DNA of 64,000 bases from Flavobacteriales bacterium (GCA_020635435.1 JACJZU010000001.1:186001-250000); one strand, 5' to 3'; positions 53,566 through 63,378 are shown, counted from the first letter of the stretch. Numbers and translations are program-made. The notes: generated from the sequence alone by a model not told the origin.

Positions 53566-54920
53566 TTGACTGCGCCTTTTGATGTAGTGGTTCCGGAAGA
53601 GGTCTTGTAATAATCGGGCGGGAAACCGTTGATGCGCCGCCACAATTCATACCAGATCGGCACATCCTTTAACAGGAGCATATTGTTGGTACCGGCTCCA
53701 ACCCGGAGCGCAGTTGGCCAGGGATGATCTTTGGGATCCTGGGCGACCAATACCCGGTACAACCCATTATCGCTGATAAAATTATCGATGGCTATCACTT
53801 GCCCTCCATAGGTACCATAGCTCGTATTCGGCCAACCAGAGAACACGATGGCCGGCCAACCATCAAATTGAATGCGCACGTGTTGCCCCTTTTCTAGCAG
53901 TGGCAGATCGAGCGGCTTGATGTACATTTCGATGGCAAGTTCGTAGGATGAAGGCATGATGCTTATTATTTCCGCCCCTTCTTTGATCGTTTCTCCGATC
54001 CCTGTTTTTATAGCTTTGGTGATCACCCCATTTTGGGGCGCCGTTACATAGTACAAACCACTTCGAACCGAGTAATTCATATATTGGTTCTGAAGCTTGG
54101 TAACTACGGCCTCTGCATCATACATACTCGACAAAGCCGCATACTTGTCCGATTCCGACTTGGCGATCTTATCGCGGTACTCGGCACGGATGGTTGTTAG
54201 TTCAACGGTTGCATTGAGCACCTCATTCTGACTCGTGAGCAGTTTATTCTCGGCGCTGATCTGCGATGCCTTGGCCTTCTGCATCACCAAGCGTCTGTTC
54301 TCCAGATCAGTAAGCGATTTAAGGCCTTTTTCATACAATCCCTCCATACGCTTATACTGCTCTTCGGCAATGTTGAAATTGATCTGAGCGGCCTGAAAGT
54401 CCATACTGTCGCTGGTCACCTTCAGTCGGGCCTGCTTGAGCTTGTTCTCCGCCTGCTGCAATTTGAGTCGACTGGTCTGTACCAGAGCGTCCACCTGAGC
54501 ATCGATGGCCTTCACCTTCTCCATGTACGATTTCACCGACATTTCCTTGGCCTGTAATTGCTCCTCCGTTCGGGCCAGCAGGTTGGGATCGAAATAGTCG
54601 TCCTTCACCTCCGAAATGAACAGAATGGTATCCCCTTTCTGAACAATATCGCCTTCTTTCACAAACCACTTTTCGATCCGTCCGGCAATTACGGAATGTA
54701 TGGTCTGAGGGCGCTGATCCGGCCTTAGGGCCGTCACATTTCCCTTCGACCGGATGTTCTGGGTCCAGGGCATCAGAAGCAGAATGAGAAAAGCCAGGGA
54801 GAGTGCCATGAGCAGGCGGATGATCACCTTTCCCCCTTTCTTATTCTCCAGAAGCCGGAAAGTAGAGTATCTCGGCTTATCGATGCGTTGGTTGATACTA
54901 TTTGGTGATATGTTCAACAT
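53562..54920 (-). CDS. HlyD family periplasmic adaptor
   Basis: The 452-residue membrane fusion protein has one N-terminal membrane helix (about 34-52) and a biotinyl/lipoyl-like half (VIAGRIEKWFVKEGDIVQKG). A long alpha-helical hairpin (residues ~115-280) is followed by the second lipoyl half (TAPQNGVITKAIKTGIGETI) and beta-barrel domain. It bridges the inner-membrane ABC subunit and TolC. The ATG overlaps the ABC gene by 23 bases. Confidence 0.95.
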   Translation of the reverse strand: MLNISPNSINQRIDKPRYSTFRLLENKKGGKVIIRLLMALSLAFLILLLMPWTQNIRSKGNVTALRPDQRPQTIHSVIAGRIEKWFVKEGDIVQKGDTILFISEVKDDYFDPNLLARTEEQLQAKEMSVKSYMEKVKAIDAQVDALVQTSRLKLQQAENKLKQARLKVTSDSMDFQAAQINFNIAEEQYKRMEGLYEKGLKSLTDLENRRLVMQKAKASQISAENKLLTSQNEVLNATVELTTIRAEYRDKIAKSESDKYAALSSMYDAEAVVTKLQNQYMNYSVRSGLYYVTAPQNGVITKAIKTGIGETIKEGAEIISIMPSSYELAIEMYIKPLDLPLLEKGQHVRIQFDGWPAIVFSGWPNTSYGTYGGQVIAIDNFISDNGLYRVLVAQDPKDHPWPTALRVGAGTNNMLLLKDVPIWYELWRRINGFPPDYYKTSSGTTTSKGAVK

Positions 54921-56649
54921 AGCCTTCAGCTTCTATTTGATTCTTCAATTCATTGAATGTCCCTTGCCTGAACACCCTTCCCTCCTTCAAGATCAGGATC
55001 TTACCACATTTTTCCACCAGATACGGATCCGTAGTTACAGCAATGAGTGTCCAGGGTTTGTCCGGATGCGTGAGGTAATCGATGATCTCCCTTCGATCCA
55101 TCGGGTCGATGTGCTCCAGAGCCTCTTCCAGCAAAAGCAACTTCGGACGCGCAGCAATGCTTCGTGCGATAAGCAATTTCTGTGTGATGCTCCGCGAAAG
55201 TTTTTTACCCTGCGGGTCCAGATGCGTATTGAAACCCTTGGGCAAACTCTGCACATAGCCTTGTAGCCCAACTGCACGAACAGCTTCCTTGGCATCTTCC
55301 AGGCTCACGCGGGTACGGCCCATCGTGATGTTCTCCAACAGTGTTCCGTCGAACAACTGCTCCTGACTCAGTGAATCTCCCAATACCTCGCGCAGCGAAC
55401 ACAGCTCCAGATTCCCGCGCGCCATGCCGTTGTAGGTAACCTGACCTTCATCCACATCATACAATCCGGCTATCAGCTGGAGGAAAGTGCTTTTCCCTGA
55501 ACCATTTGGTCCCAATACGGCGATCTTCTCACCCCCATCTGCCCGGAAACTCATTCCGGAAAGAATGGGTTGCCCATGATCGGGATAACTGAACTTCACG
55601 TTGTCCATGGCAATTCCCAATCCACCGGCCTGACAATCCTTCTCCAGATCCACACCATCTTCATTCTCAAGTTCCATATCGGTAACCTGACCGATCTTCT
55701 CCAATGAGGTGAGCACATCGTAGATCACCTCAAAACTCAAGATCAGTTTCTCCACTGACCCCATCACAAGCAGCACGATGATCTCGGCAGCAATGAACTG
55801 TCCGATATTCATCAATTGCTGCATGACCAATACCCCCCCTATGGCCAAAAGGCCCGTTGCAACGAGTACTTTGAATACAACCATAAGGGAGTATTGTTGT
55901 ATCAATACTTTGAAGTGGCTTTCACGGGCATTCAGGTAGCTGCCCACATGCTTGTCCACCCGCTCAAGGGGCAGATCCGTTCGCCCGGCCAGTTTGAACG
56001 TACTTGCAGTTCGCGCAACTTCCTCCAGCCAGTGTGCCACCTGGTATTTGTACTTCGATTCCAGCAAACTCGTTTCAAGTCCCTTGCGCGCCGTAAATCG
56101 TATGATCGCAATGATGATAACGACCAATGTAAGGCTGAACAACACAAAGAATGGGTGGTAAAGTGAGAGCAGCAGCAAGCCGAAGAATACCTGCAATATG
56201 GCTGCTGAGAAATCGATAAGCAGCTTGGACAGACCTTTTTGAACCGAGATCGTATCAAAGAAGCGGTTCATCAGTTCCGGCGCGTAATGCTTGTACATCA
56301 CTTCCATCCGGATCCTCGGAATACGGTAGGCAAACTCGAAGGCCGCCCTTGAGAAGATCTTTTGCTGAATGTTCTCCGTTATCCTGAGCTGGAAGATCTG
56401 CAGCAATCCGGTCGCCGCAACACCCATCACCACAATAACCACCAATACGATCCAGGATGTATTCACCTGTCCCCCCTGGATCAGATTCACAATGGCCTGT
56501 ATCCCGAGTGGCAGAGAGAGGGCGATAAGTCCGTTGAAAACGGCGTAGGCATATATGTCCCTGATCTCCTTGCTGTCCGGCTTTATCAAGCGCCAGAAGC
56601 GCTGCAAGGGCGTGAACAATGGGGCATCGGTTTGTGCTGAACTATGCAT
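54898..56649 (-). CDS. ABC-type exporter, permease-ATPase fusion with non-canonical motifs
   Basis: The 583-residue protein has six membrane helices (residues ~30-320) and a C-terminal ABC ATPase. The Walker A is intact (LGPNGSGKSTFLQLIAG, ~379-388). The signature is LSRSITQ (~482) in place of LSGGQ. The Walker B stretch reads KLLLLEEALEHID, with Glu where Asp is usual. The switch His is Thr in AVTTDP. There is no N-terminal peptidase domain. It lies in an operon TetR-ABC-HlyD-TolC and would export a compound or peptide through a type I-like path. With these changes ATP hydrolysis may be slow, or the subunit may be adapted for a special function. Confidence 0.9.
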   Translation of the reverse strand: MHSSAQTDAPLFTPLQRFWRLIKPDSKEIRDIYAYAVFNGLIALSLPLGIQAIVNLIQGGQVNTSWIVLVVIVVMGVAATGLLQIFQLRITENIQQKIFSRAAFEFAYRIPRIRMEVMYKHYAPELMNRFFDTISVQKGLSKLLIDFSAAILQVFFGLLLLSLYHPFFVLFSLTLVVIIIAIIRFTARKGLETSLLESKYKYQVAHWLEEVARTASTFKLAGRTDLPLERVDKHVGSYLNARESHFKVLIQQYSLMVVFKVLVATGLLAIGGVLVMQQLMNIGQFIAAEIIVLLVMGSVEKLILSFEVIYDVLTSLEKIGQVTDMELENEDGVDLEKDCQAGGLGIAMDNVKFSYPDHGQPILSGMSFRADGGEKIAVLGPNGSGKSTFLQLIAGLYDVDEGQVTYNGMARGNLELCSLREVLGDSLSQEQLFDGTLLENITMGRTRVSLEDAKEAVRAVGLQGYVQSLPKGFNTHLDPQGKKLSRSITQKLLIARSIAARPKLLLLEEALEHIDPMDRREIIDYLTHPDKPWTLIAVTTDPYLVEKCGKILILKEGRVFRQGTFNELKNQIEAEGYVEHITK

Positions 56650-57334
56650 GATCCTGTGCGACTTGAATTGTACTGAATACCATTTCCCTGTAGAAGCTGC
56701 AAACAGCGTCCTCCCCCTGCAGGGTATCGGTTAAGCGGGGAAGATGTGAGGCAAAGAACCTCTGAAGATGAGCCCCTTCGATGACCGTGGAAATGAGCAT
56801 ATGCGGATATTTAAATGTTGGATTGATAGCAAGAACCAGTTCGGAAACCCTGGCCACCAGATTTTTGTATGCCGTGAATACACCGTAGCGGTTCTCCTCA
56901 TCAACAGACCGTGTCAAATAAGCTTTCGAGGATTCCGCGATAACGATCTGATAGAGTTTCACCTCATCGATATGTAAGAAGTTCGTGTCCAGCTTAACCT
57001 CTTCCGTGAGTGCCAGAAGCGCACGCTCCAATCGATCTTCCGCCTCGGTAATATTGGTGATTGAAAATAGCACCTTGTAATCCATCCAACTCCAATACCA
57101 CGAACTGAGGTACAGGAGCAGTTTATGCTTGCTCTCAAAATAGCGGTAAACCGATGCCTCCGTTGACCCGATCAATTCCGCCAATTTGCGGAATGTGAAG
57201 GCCTCGAACCCCAGCTCATAGATCAGGTCAATACTGCCGTTGACGATCCTTCGCCCCAACTCCGTGCTCTCCGGATCCTTCAGATATACATGATCATTGA
57301 CCGGCTGCCGGATACTTGATAGTATGATATCCAT
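56642..57334 (-). CDS. TetR/AcrR family transcriptional regulator
   Basis: The 230-residue regulator has an N-terminal TetR helix-turn-helix (LGFEAFTFRKLAELIGSTEA followed by SVYRYFESKHKLL). It has a C-terminal ligand-binding part of the usual length. ATG 57334 is preferred over TTG 57346. It starts the operon and overlaps the ABC gene by 8 bases, so it most likely controls its own export system in response to a ligand. A palindrome 27 bases upstream is a candidate operator. Confidence 0.9.
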   Translation of the reverse strand: MDIILSSIRQPVNDHVYLKDPESTELGRRIVNGSIDLIYELGFEAFTFRKLAELIGSTEASVYRYFESKHKLLLYLSSWYWSWMDYKVLFSITNITEAEDRLERALLALTEEVKLDTNFLHIDEVKLYQIVIAESSKAYLTRSVDEENRYGVFTAYKNLVARVSELVLAINPTFKYPHMLISTVIEGAHLQRFFASHLPRLTDTLQGEDAVCSFYREMVFSTIQVAQDHA

Positions 57335-57360
57335 TATAGGCTTCAAATTAACTACTTAAA

Positions 57361-57373
57361 ATAGTAATACTAT
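57361..57373. promoter_or_regulatory. candidate TetR operator
   Basis: ATAGTA-A-TACTAT is a perfect 13-bp inverted repeat 27 bases before the regulator start, in a position fit for autoregulation of the operon. Confidence 0.4.
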
Positions 57374-57482
57374 CGAAAAACAAGAAAATTGGAGAAAGGT
57401 TTTCAATAATCACAGGATTTTTTCAGGCCTACAACAAGCCCGTGACACTACAGTTCATGCTCCCGGAAGTGTTGCGAAATAC

Positions 57483-58508
57483 TTACTCGTAAATGCGTAT
57501 TACAGCTTCTTCTCCCGACTTGCGCCAGGCCCGGAACATCATCGATGTGTTGAATGGACAGTGGATATTGCCCTCTTTGTCCATCGCGATCAGTCCACCA
57601 ACGCCTCCAGCCCTTTTCAGCACGCCCATAACTACCGTATCGGCAGCCTCCACCACACTTACACCACCAAATTGCATCCGTGCTGCAACCTGATAGGCCA
57701 CAGCATTGCGAATGAAATACTCGCCATGTCCGGTACAAGAAACAGCACAGGTGCGGTCGTCGGCATAGGTTCCCGCACCGATAACCGGACTATCGCCTAT
57801 CCTCCCCCATTGTTTGCCATCCATACCACCGGTGCTGGTGCCTGCCGCCAGGTGTCCGCGCTTGTCGAGAACCACACAACCCACTGTCCCAAATTTCCGG
57901 TTCGGATCGGCAGCATATGCTTGTTGTTTATTTCGTTCCAACCAACGCTGCTTTTTAGACCGGAGCACAAAGAACTCCGGTGCTACCTGCTCCAACCCAT
58001 GCTCCGCGGAGAAACGATCCGCACCCGAGCCCGATAGAAAAACGTGCACGCTGCTATCCATTACGAACCGCGCGGCAGATATCGGATGCCGAGTTGTTCG
58101 CACTCCACTTACCGCTCCGGCCTTCAAATGCGCACCATCCATGATCGAAGCATCCAATTCAACCTCTCCCGATGCATTCAGAACAGCGCCAACTCCCGCA
58201 TTGAACAAGCTGTCGTCCTCCATCTGTCGCAGGCACATCTCCACCACATCCAAAGCCGATTTACCATTTTCCAACAAGTAATAGCCGTAATCCAGTATGG
58301 CATTCAAACGCTGCATATACAGGGCATCCCCTTTCTCGTCGCCCTTCGACCGATACCCCGCCCCACCGTGAATTGCGATGGCATAAGGCACGCTCTTCGC
58401 TTCAACACCATCCTCATCCCTCGCCCTATCCCCTTCCGAACTACATGCATGCAGCAAACAAACCAAGACCACCACTCCAAACCATCCAACCTTCCTTAGT
58501 ACCCACAT
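57483..58508 (-). CDS. isoaspartyl peptidase/L-asparaginase, lipoprotein form
   Basis: The 341-residue Ntn-hydrolase has a lipobox (LLHAC, Cys22) and AIAIHGGAGYRSKG at the domain start. The nucleophile is Thr208 in KFGTVGCVVLDKRGHLAAG, followed by TSTGGMDGKQWGRIGDSPVIGAG. The precursor should self-cleave before Thr208 into two subunits, and it removes isoaspartyl residues or asparagine. The lipid anchor puts it in the periplasm or outer membrane, unlike the cytoplasmic enterobacterial IaaA. It is divergent from the epimerase gene across an 8-bp repeat tract. Confidence 0.93.
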   Translation of the reverse strand: MWVLRKVGWFGVVVLVCLLHACSSEGDRARDEDGVEAKSVPYAIAIHGGAGYRSKGDEKGDALYMQRLNAILDYGYYLLENGKSALDVVEMCLRQMEDDSLFNAGVGAVLNASGEVELDASIMDGAHLKAGAVSGVRTTRHPISAARFVMDSSVHVFLSGSGADRFSAEHGLEQVAPEFFVLRSKKQRWLERNKQQAYAADPNRKFGTVGCVVLDKRGHLAAGTSTGGMDGKQWGRIGDSPVIGAGTYADDRTCAVSCTGHGEYFIRNAVAYQVAARMQFGGVSVVEAADTVVMGVLKRAGGVGGLIAMDKEGNIHCPFNTSMMFRAWRKSGEEAVIRIYE

Positions 58509-58572
58509 AAGTTGTTCCTGTTAAACAACAATGTTACTAATTTCCCCAACCCACTGAAAACTAAAAATTAAA

Positions 58573-58710
58573 ACCCAGCCACCCAACCACCCAGCCACCC
58601 AACCACCCAGCTACCCAACCACCTATCCTCCTATCATCCTATCATCCTATCCTCCTATCCTCCTATCCTCCTATCATCCTATCATCCTATCCCCCTATCC
58701 CCCTATCCCC
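58573..58710. repeat. 8-bp microsatellite in the divergent promoter region
   Basis: Two runs of an 8-base unit lie side by side: about six copies of ACCCARCC (58573-58620) and about eleven of TATCMTCC/TATCCCCC (to 58710). The tract ends exactly where the -7 element of the hldD-like gene begins, so it covers the place of the -33 element. Changes in copy number would alter promoter spacing. Confidence 0.9.
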
Positions 58711-58718
58711 TACCTTTG
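58711..58718 (+). promoter_or_regulatory. -7 promoter element of the hldD-like gene
   Basis: TACCTTTG matches TAnnTTTG exactly, 15 bases before the ATG at 58733. It directly abuts the microsatellite. Confidence 0.6.
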
Positions 58719-58732
58719 CCCCAAACACCACT

Positions 58733-59689
58733 ATGATCGCAATTACCGGTGCCGCAGGTTTCATTGGCAGTTGTCTCGCACAACAATTACATCGAAAGGG
58801 TGAGGAGATCCTTCTGATCGACGATTTCAGCTCCCCTTCAAAGGCTCCCAATCTGAATGGACTCGATTCCTGTAAGCGCATAGACCGCATGCAATTCCTT
58901 AAAGAGATGCATCGCTACCCGATCAGTTTGTTCTATCATTTGGGTGCCCGAACGGATACAACGGAATTCGACGAATCGGTATTCGACCTGCTCAACCTCA
59001 ATTATTCCAAACGGATCTGGGAGTTCTGCACCCAAAACCGGATCCCTCTCGTTTACGCCTCATCGGCCGCAACTTACGGCGGGGGGGAACATGGATTCTC
59101 CGACGATCCGGCGATCATACCTCTTCTGCAACCGTTGAATCCCTATGGCTGGAGTAAACAGAAGTTCGATCTGTGGGTGCTCGAACAACAGCATACACCA
59201 CCATCCTTTATCGGACTGAAGTTCTTCAACGTATTCGGACCCAACGAATTCCACAAGGGACGCATGGCCTCCGTGGTATTTCACACCTACAATCAGATCC
59301 GGGCAAATGGACACATGAATCTGTTTCAATCGCACCGACCGGATTATGCGCATGGGGAACAAAGCCGCGATTTCATCTTCGTGCGCGACGTGGTCGAATT
59401 GCTTGAGTTCTGGGGATCAGCGGGCCGAACATCGGGGATCTACAATGTGGGCAGCGGAATTGCCCGTTCTTTCCGGGATCTTGCTGAAGCGGTGTTCCGC
59501 GCCATGGACCGGGATCCGGACATTCGCTTCATTCCTACACCGGAGGACATCCGCGACACCTATCAATACTACACCTGCGCAGACATGGCTGCCACGCGGA
59601 AGGCTGGTTTCGGCAACACATTCACTTCACTGGAAGATGCGGTCACCGATTACGTCCGCAACTACCTGATCCCGGGCAACTATTTTTAA
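58733..59689 (+). CDS. hldD: ADP-L-glycero-D-manno-heptose 6-epimerase (HldD/RfaD)
   Basis: The 318-residue NAD(P)-dependent epimerase begins MIAITGAAGFIGSCLAQQL. It has YHLGARTDTTEFD, VYASSAATYG with the catalytic Ser, NPYGWSKQKFD with the Tyr and Lys, and the family's FNVFGPNEFHKGRMASV and GEQSRDFIFVRDVV blocks. It makes the L-glycero-D-manno-heptose precursor for lipopolysaccharide. Its start is close to a clear -7 element. The histidine kinase gene follows by 15 bases, so they may share a transcript. Confidence 0.93.
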   Translation: MIAITGAAGFIGSCLAQQLHRKGEEILLIDDFSSPSKAPNLNGLDSCKRIDRMQFLKEMHRYPISLFYHLGARTDTTEFDESVFDLLNLNYSKRIWEFCTQNRIPLVYASSAATYGGGEHGFSDDPAIIPLLQPLNPYGWSKQKFDLWVLEQQHTPPSFIGLKFFNVFGPNEFHKGRMASVVFHTYNQIRANGHMNLFQSHRPDYAHGEQSRDFIFVRDVVELLEFWGSAGRTSGIYNVGSGIARSFRDLAEAVFRAMDRDPDIRFIPTPEDIRDTYQYYTCADMAATRKAGFGNTFTSLEDAVTDYVRNYLIPGNYF

Positions 59690-59704
59690 ACTGAGCGTGG
59701 ATCT

Positions 59705-62700
59705 ATGAGCCGGGGACATGTTTTGAGGTATTTCATCTGCTTAGGCCTGGCATTCCTGTGCTTTGCGGCTTTTCACTTCCTGCAAAAACCGGATGTGATC
59801 AAGCCGGAAAAGGAGACCTATGAAAAATTACTGAAACACATCGAGCGGATCCGGGAAGAAGGCGAGAAAATACTCGCTGCCACTGAACCTTCACATGATT
59901 CACTGAGTAAAGAACTCGCGGATATACTCGGAAATTGGCGTTACAGCGAATACCGGGGCGATTCCCTGGTCTTCTGGAGTAGTCACGAATGGATACCCGA
60001 CAGCATCCGCAGATCCAGATCCGGCCCCATGCTGATCCGGGACGATCAGGGTTTGGATATCTCCATATCTACCCGGCAAGGAGCCCGTTTCAGATGCGTG
60101 AACCTGCCCCTGCACCAGATCAACATGGGATCCTTTCGCGAGAAAAGCGAGTTGAAGGAACTGGAGAACTGGGAGATCGAGATCACAAGGCGGGAGGGCA
60201 GCTTTAAATTACCCTATTCCGAACTTTACATCGAATTTTATGGCTCCCGTGTCAATCCCGGATACGCCTGGATCTACCTCGCAGGTCTGGCACTGGTCCT
60301 GGTCTCATTCATATTCAGTTTCGCCCGTGGCACATGGCTCCTTTGGCTGAGTGTGGCCACTCTGGCGTTGCTGCGCTGGTTGAGCTATAGAGGCATACTC
60401 TTCAACGGTGCCGACCATTTTCGGATCTTCGATCCGGTTTTATTTGCGAACAGTCGGGGCATCCCATCGCTGGGCGACCTGGCCTACCACCTCCTGTTTG
60501 CCCTGGTGGCAGTATTCGCCCTGAAGCGGAGCTTAGCTCAAATCGGAGGGAGAACACGTTACCTCATCACCATTCTGGCCGGTGGATTACTGGCTTATTT
60601 TGGAACAGATCTCATACTTTCAGTCATACGGAGTCTGGTACTGGATTCCAGCCTTTCCTTCGATATCACCCACCTCCGCAATTTCAACCGCTTCTCCATA
60701 CTTGCATTCCTCCTCATCGGGGGCATGTTCTGGACTTATTTCGAACTGCTTACCGGGATCAAGGGTTTCCAATTCCCGGAAGTTAAACCCATACGCCATT
60801 TGCTCTACCTGCTCTTGTGTGCGATCGGTTTTGTTGTTTTTCAGATGGTGGATGCCCATCGCAGCCTGGAAAGTTTAATGCTCCCACTAGCCTTAACCTC
60901 CATCGTACTGCTCCTGTTGTACCTCATGCGGCAAACGGACAGGCTCTACCGGACCCTCGCTTTTCTGGCCCTGTTCAGTCTTACCTACAGCACCGTCATC
61001 TATAAGAACAAGAACAAACGCGAGAACGAGTACCTGAAGATCTATGCCGGGAAACTCATCAACAGCAACGATGCTCAGGCCGAACAACTCTTTTCCGAGA
61101 TCGAGAATCGCCTTGTAGCCGAGTTTCTGGTTCCGGCCGATTTCAATTCATTCGCCCAGCGAAAAGACCAATTTGAAAAACGGCTGAGACGCCTCTATTT
61201 CTCCGGCTATCTGGACAAATATGAGCTGAAGGTCCTCAGCTTCGACAGTTTGGGGAACAATATCAATTCAAGCACCCTGTACAGTTACGAGGATCTCAAC
61301 AACATCTACAATTTCAGTGCATTCCCCACGAGGAGCAATCATTTCTACCAGATCAAGAGCACGGAGATCACCAACGGCTACCTCGCCAAATTCGAGAATT
61401 GCGACCTGAACGGGCATTACGGGAATATCTTCATCCTGCTCGAACCCCGTTTCATTCAAAGTACCTATTCGTATCCGGAACTGATCAAAACCAAGCGGGA
61501 CGCCAAATTATTTGACATTGAGGATTATTCATACGGCATTTACCAACGCGGCGATCTGGTCAATCAGAAAGGGGATTTCTCCTATGACCTGCAGCTCGAT
61601 TCCAGCGAATTACTGGCGCAAAACGAGGTTTGGAACTGGCGCGGTTATAGGCATTTTATCGAAAGGCAGGAAGAAGGCGTGCATGTGGTTCTGAGTATGC
61701 GCAACGACCTGCTGGTAACAGGGTTGAGCATTTTTACCTTCTCTTTTCTGTTCTACAGCATCTTGCTCCTGATACTGGCCGTACTTCGTTTTATACGCGA
61801 CCACCTCGTTTATCTCATCATCCGCCGCCGGAAAGGTCGTGAAGATGCCGAGGCCTATCGCTCGACGAACCGAAAATACTGGGCAGCTTTCGGGTTCGAC
61901 CAGATCTATCTGAGTACCCGGATCCGACTGGCCATGGTGGCCCTGGTGGTCCTGGGCCTGTCCATCTCGCTGTATTTCACCGCCCAGTTCATCCGTATAA
62001 ACGACTCGTCCCAGGCCAGATCCGACCTCATGTTCAAGATCCGCGAAGTAGCCGGAATGGTGCAGGATGAGGTCGATCTTGAAAAGAAACTGCGCCGCCC
62101 CGAGGCAAGGCAGTTGATCGTGAACGAAATATCGGATGTGTACAAGGTTGAAGTGAATGTTTTCGACCCAACGGGCAAGCTATTGGTGAGCAGCGAGCAC
62201 GACCTTTACAGTAACGGATTACTTGCCCCTGTTATGGACCGGCCGGCTTACGAAGCCATGCGGCACAAAGGACGTTCGCAGTACATCGGCGAGGAACAGA
62301 TCCGCGATCTCAGTTTTCTTTCCGCTACAGTTCCACTGCTCAATGAGCGCAGAGAAGTGATCGCCTACCTCAACCTCCCGTACTTCTCCCGAAGCGGCGA
62401 ATTGGAAGATAAGATCTCCACCTACATGGTCACCTTCGTGAACGTCTACTTCTTCCTCATTCTACTCGCCCTGGTTCTGGCCTATTTGGTTTCCAAACGG
62501 ATCTCGAAACCTTTACAGATCTTGAGGGACAAATTATCGCATACGGGCTACGGTTACCAAAACGAGATCATCGACTGGAAACGGCAGGACGAGATCGGTC
62601 AGCTCGTTAAACAATACAATAAAATGGTCGTGGAACTGGAGGAAAGTGCCCGCAAACTCAGTGAATCGGAGCGGGAAGGAGCCTGGAAGGAGATGGCGAG

Positions 62701-63370
62701 GCAGGTGGCTCATGAGATCAAGAACCCGCTCACACCCATGAAGCTGAACATTCAGCATTTGCAGCGGGCCTGGACCATGCGATCCGACAAGCTGGACGAA
62801 ACACTCCAACGTGTATGCCGGGTTTTGATCGAGCAGATCGATAGCCTCACCAAACTGGCCAACGAATTCTCCTCCTTCGCCAAAATGCCTGTGGATCAAT
62901 TCGGCCGGTGCGATCTCTCCGAGATCCTCATGAACATCATCCACCTCTTCGAGAAAAGCGAGAACGTACGTTTCATCTACCCGGAAAAACTGCCGGAATA
63001 CCCTGTACTGGGCGACAAGGATCAGCTGGGACGCGTGTTCACCAATATCATCAAAAACGCCATACAGGCTATTCCCGAAGATCGCGAAGGGATCATACGC
63101 ATCAGTACCAACGAAGAACCCGGTTCCGTTTTGATCCATATTGCCGATAACGGGAGCGGTATACCGGAAGGACAACGCAAAAGCATCTTCGTCCCCAATT
63201 TCAGCACCAAAACAAGCGGCATGGGTCTCGGTTTGGCCATCACGCGTAAAATTGTTGAAGCAAGCAATGGGGAGATCTGGTTCGATACCAAACCCGACGA
63301 GGGCAGTACGTTTCACGTGCGCTTTCCCCTGTACGATGCTTCAGATCCGGTCTCGAATTCCGGCGAATAA
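59705..63370 (+). CDS. large NtrY-like membrane histidine kinase
   Basis: The 1221-residue sensor has one N-terminal helix, a periplasmic stretch and eight to nine further helices (residues ~185-420). A second extracytoplasmic region (~430-665) and two more membrane helices follow. A sensor segment leads to a further helix at ~905 and a HAMP domain (SKRISKPLQILRDKL). The kinase core has the H-box VAHEIKNPLTPMKLNIQ (His near 1003), N-box IIKNAIQAI, and G boxes DNGSGIPEG and GMGLGLAITRK. A receiver partner gene is not adjacent. It follows the heptose epimerase gene by 15 bases and precedes a surface protein, which suggests a role in envelope sensing. Confidence 0.92.
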   Translation: MSRGHVLRYFICLGLAFLCFAAFHFLQKPDVIKPEKETYEKLLKHIERIREEGEKILAATEPSHDSLSKELADILGNWRYSEYRGDSLVFWSSHEWIPDSIRRSRSGPMLIRDDQGLDISISTRQGARFRCVNLPLHQINMGSFREKSELKELENWEIEITRREGSFKLPYSELYIEFYGSRVNPGYAWIYLAGLALVLVSFIFSFARGTWLLWLSVATLALLRWLSYRGILFNGADHFRIFDPVLFANSRGIPSLGDLAYHLLFALVAVFALKRSLAQIGGRTRYLITILAGGLLAYFGTDLILSVIRSLVLDSSLSFDITHLRNFNRFSILAFLLIGGMFWTYFELLTGIKGFQFPEVKPIRHLLYLLLCAIGFVVFQMVDAHRSLESLMLPLALTSIVLLLLYLMRQTDRLYRTLAFLALFSLTYSTVIYKNKNKRENEYLKIYAGKLINSNDAQAEQLFSEIENRLVAEFLVPADFNSFAQRKDQFEKRLRRLYFSGYLDKYELKVLSFDSLGNNINSSTLYSYEDLNNIYNFSAFPTRSNHFYQIKSTEITNGYLAKFENCDLNGHYGNIFILLEPRFIQSTYSYPELIKTKRDAKLFDIEDYSYGIYQRGDLVNQKGDFSYDLQLDSSELLAQNEVWNWRGYRHFIERQEEGVHVVLSMRNDLLVTGLSIFTFSFLFYSILLLILAVLRFIRDHLVYLIIRRRKGREDAEAYRSTNRKYWAAFGFDQIYLSTRIRLAMVALVVLGLSISLYFTAQFIRINDSSQARSDLMFKIREVAGMVQDEVDLEKKLRRPEARQLIVNEISDVYKVEVNVFDPTGKLLVSSEHDLYSNGLLAPVMDRPAYEAMRHKGRSQYIGEEQIRDLSFLSATVPLLNERREVIAYLNLPYFSRSGELEDKISTYMVTFVNVYFFLILLALVLAYLVSKRISKPLQILRDKLSHTGYGYQNEIIDWKRQDEIGQLVKQYNKMVVELEESARKLSESEREGAWKEMARQVAHEIKNPLTPMKLNIQHLQRAWTMRSDKLDETLQRVCRVLIEQIDSLTKLANEFSSFAKMPVDQFGRCDLSEILMNIIHLFEKSENVRFIYPEKLPEYPVLGDKDQLGRVFTNIIKNAIQAIPEDREGIIRISTNEEPGSVLIHIADNGSGIPEGQRKSIFVPNFSTKTSGMGLGLAITRKIVEASNGEIWFDTKPDEGSTFHVRFPLYDASDPVSNSGE

Positions 63371-63378
63371 GCAAAGCT

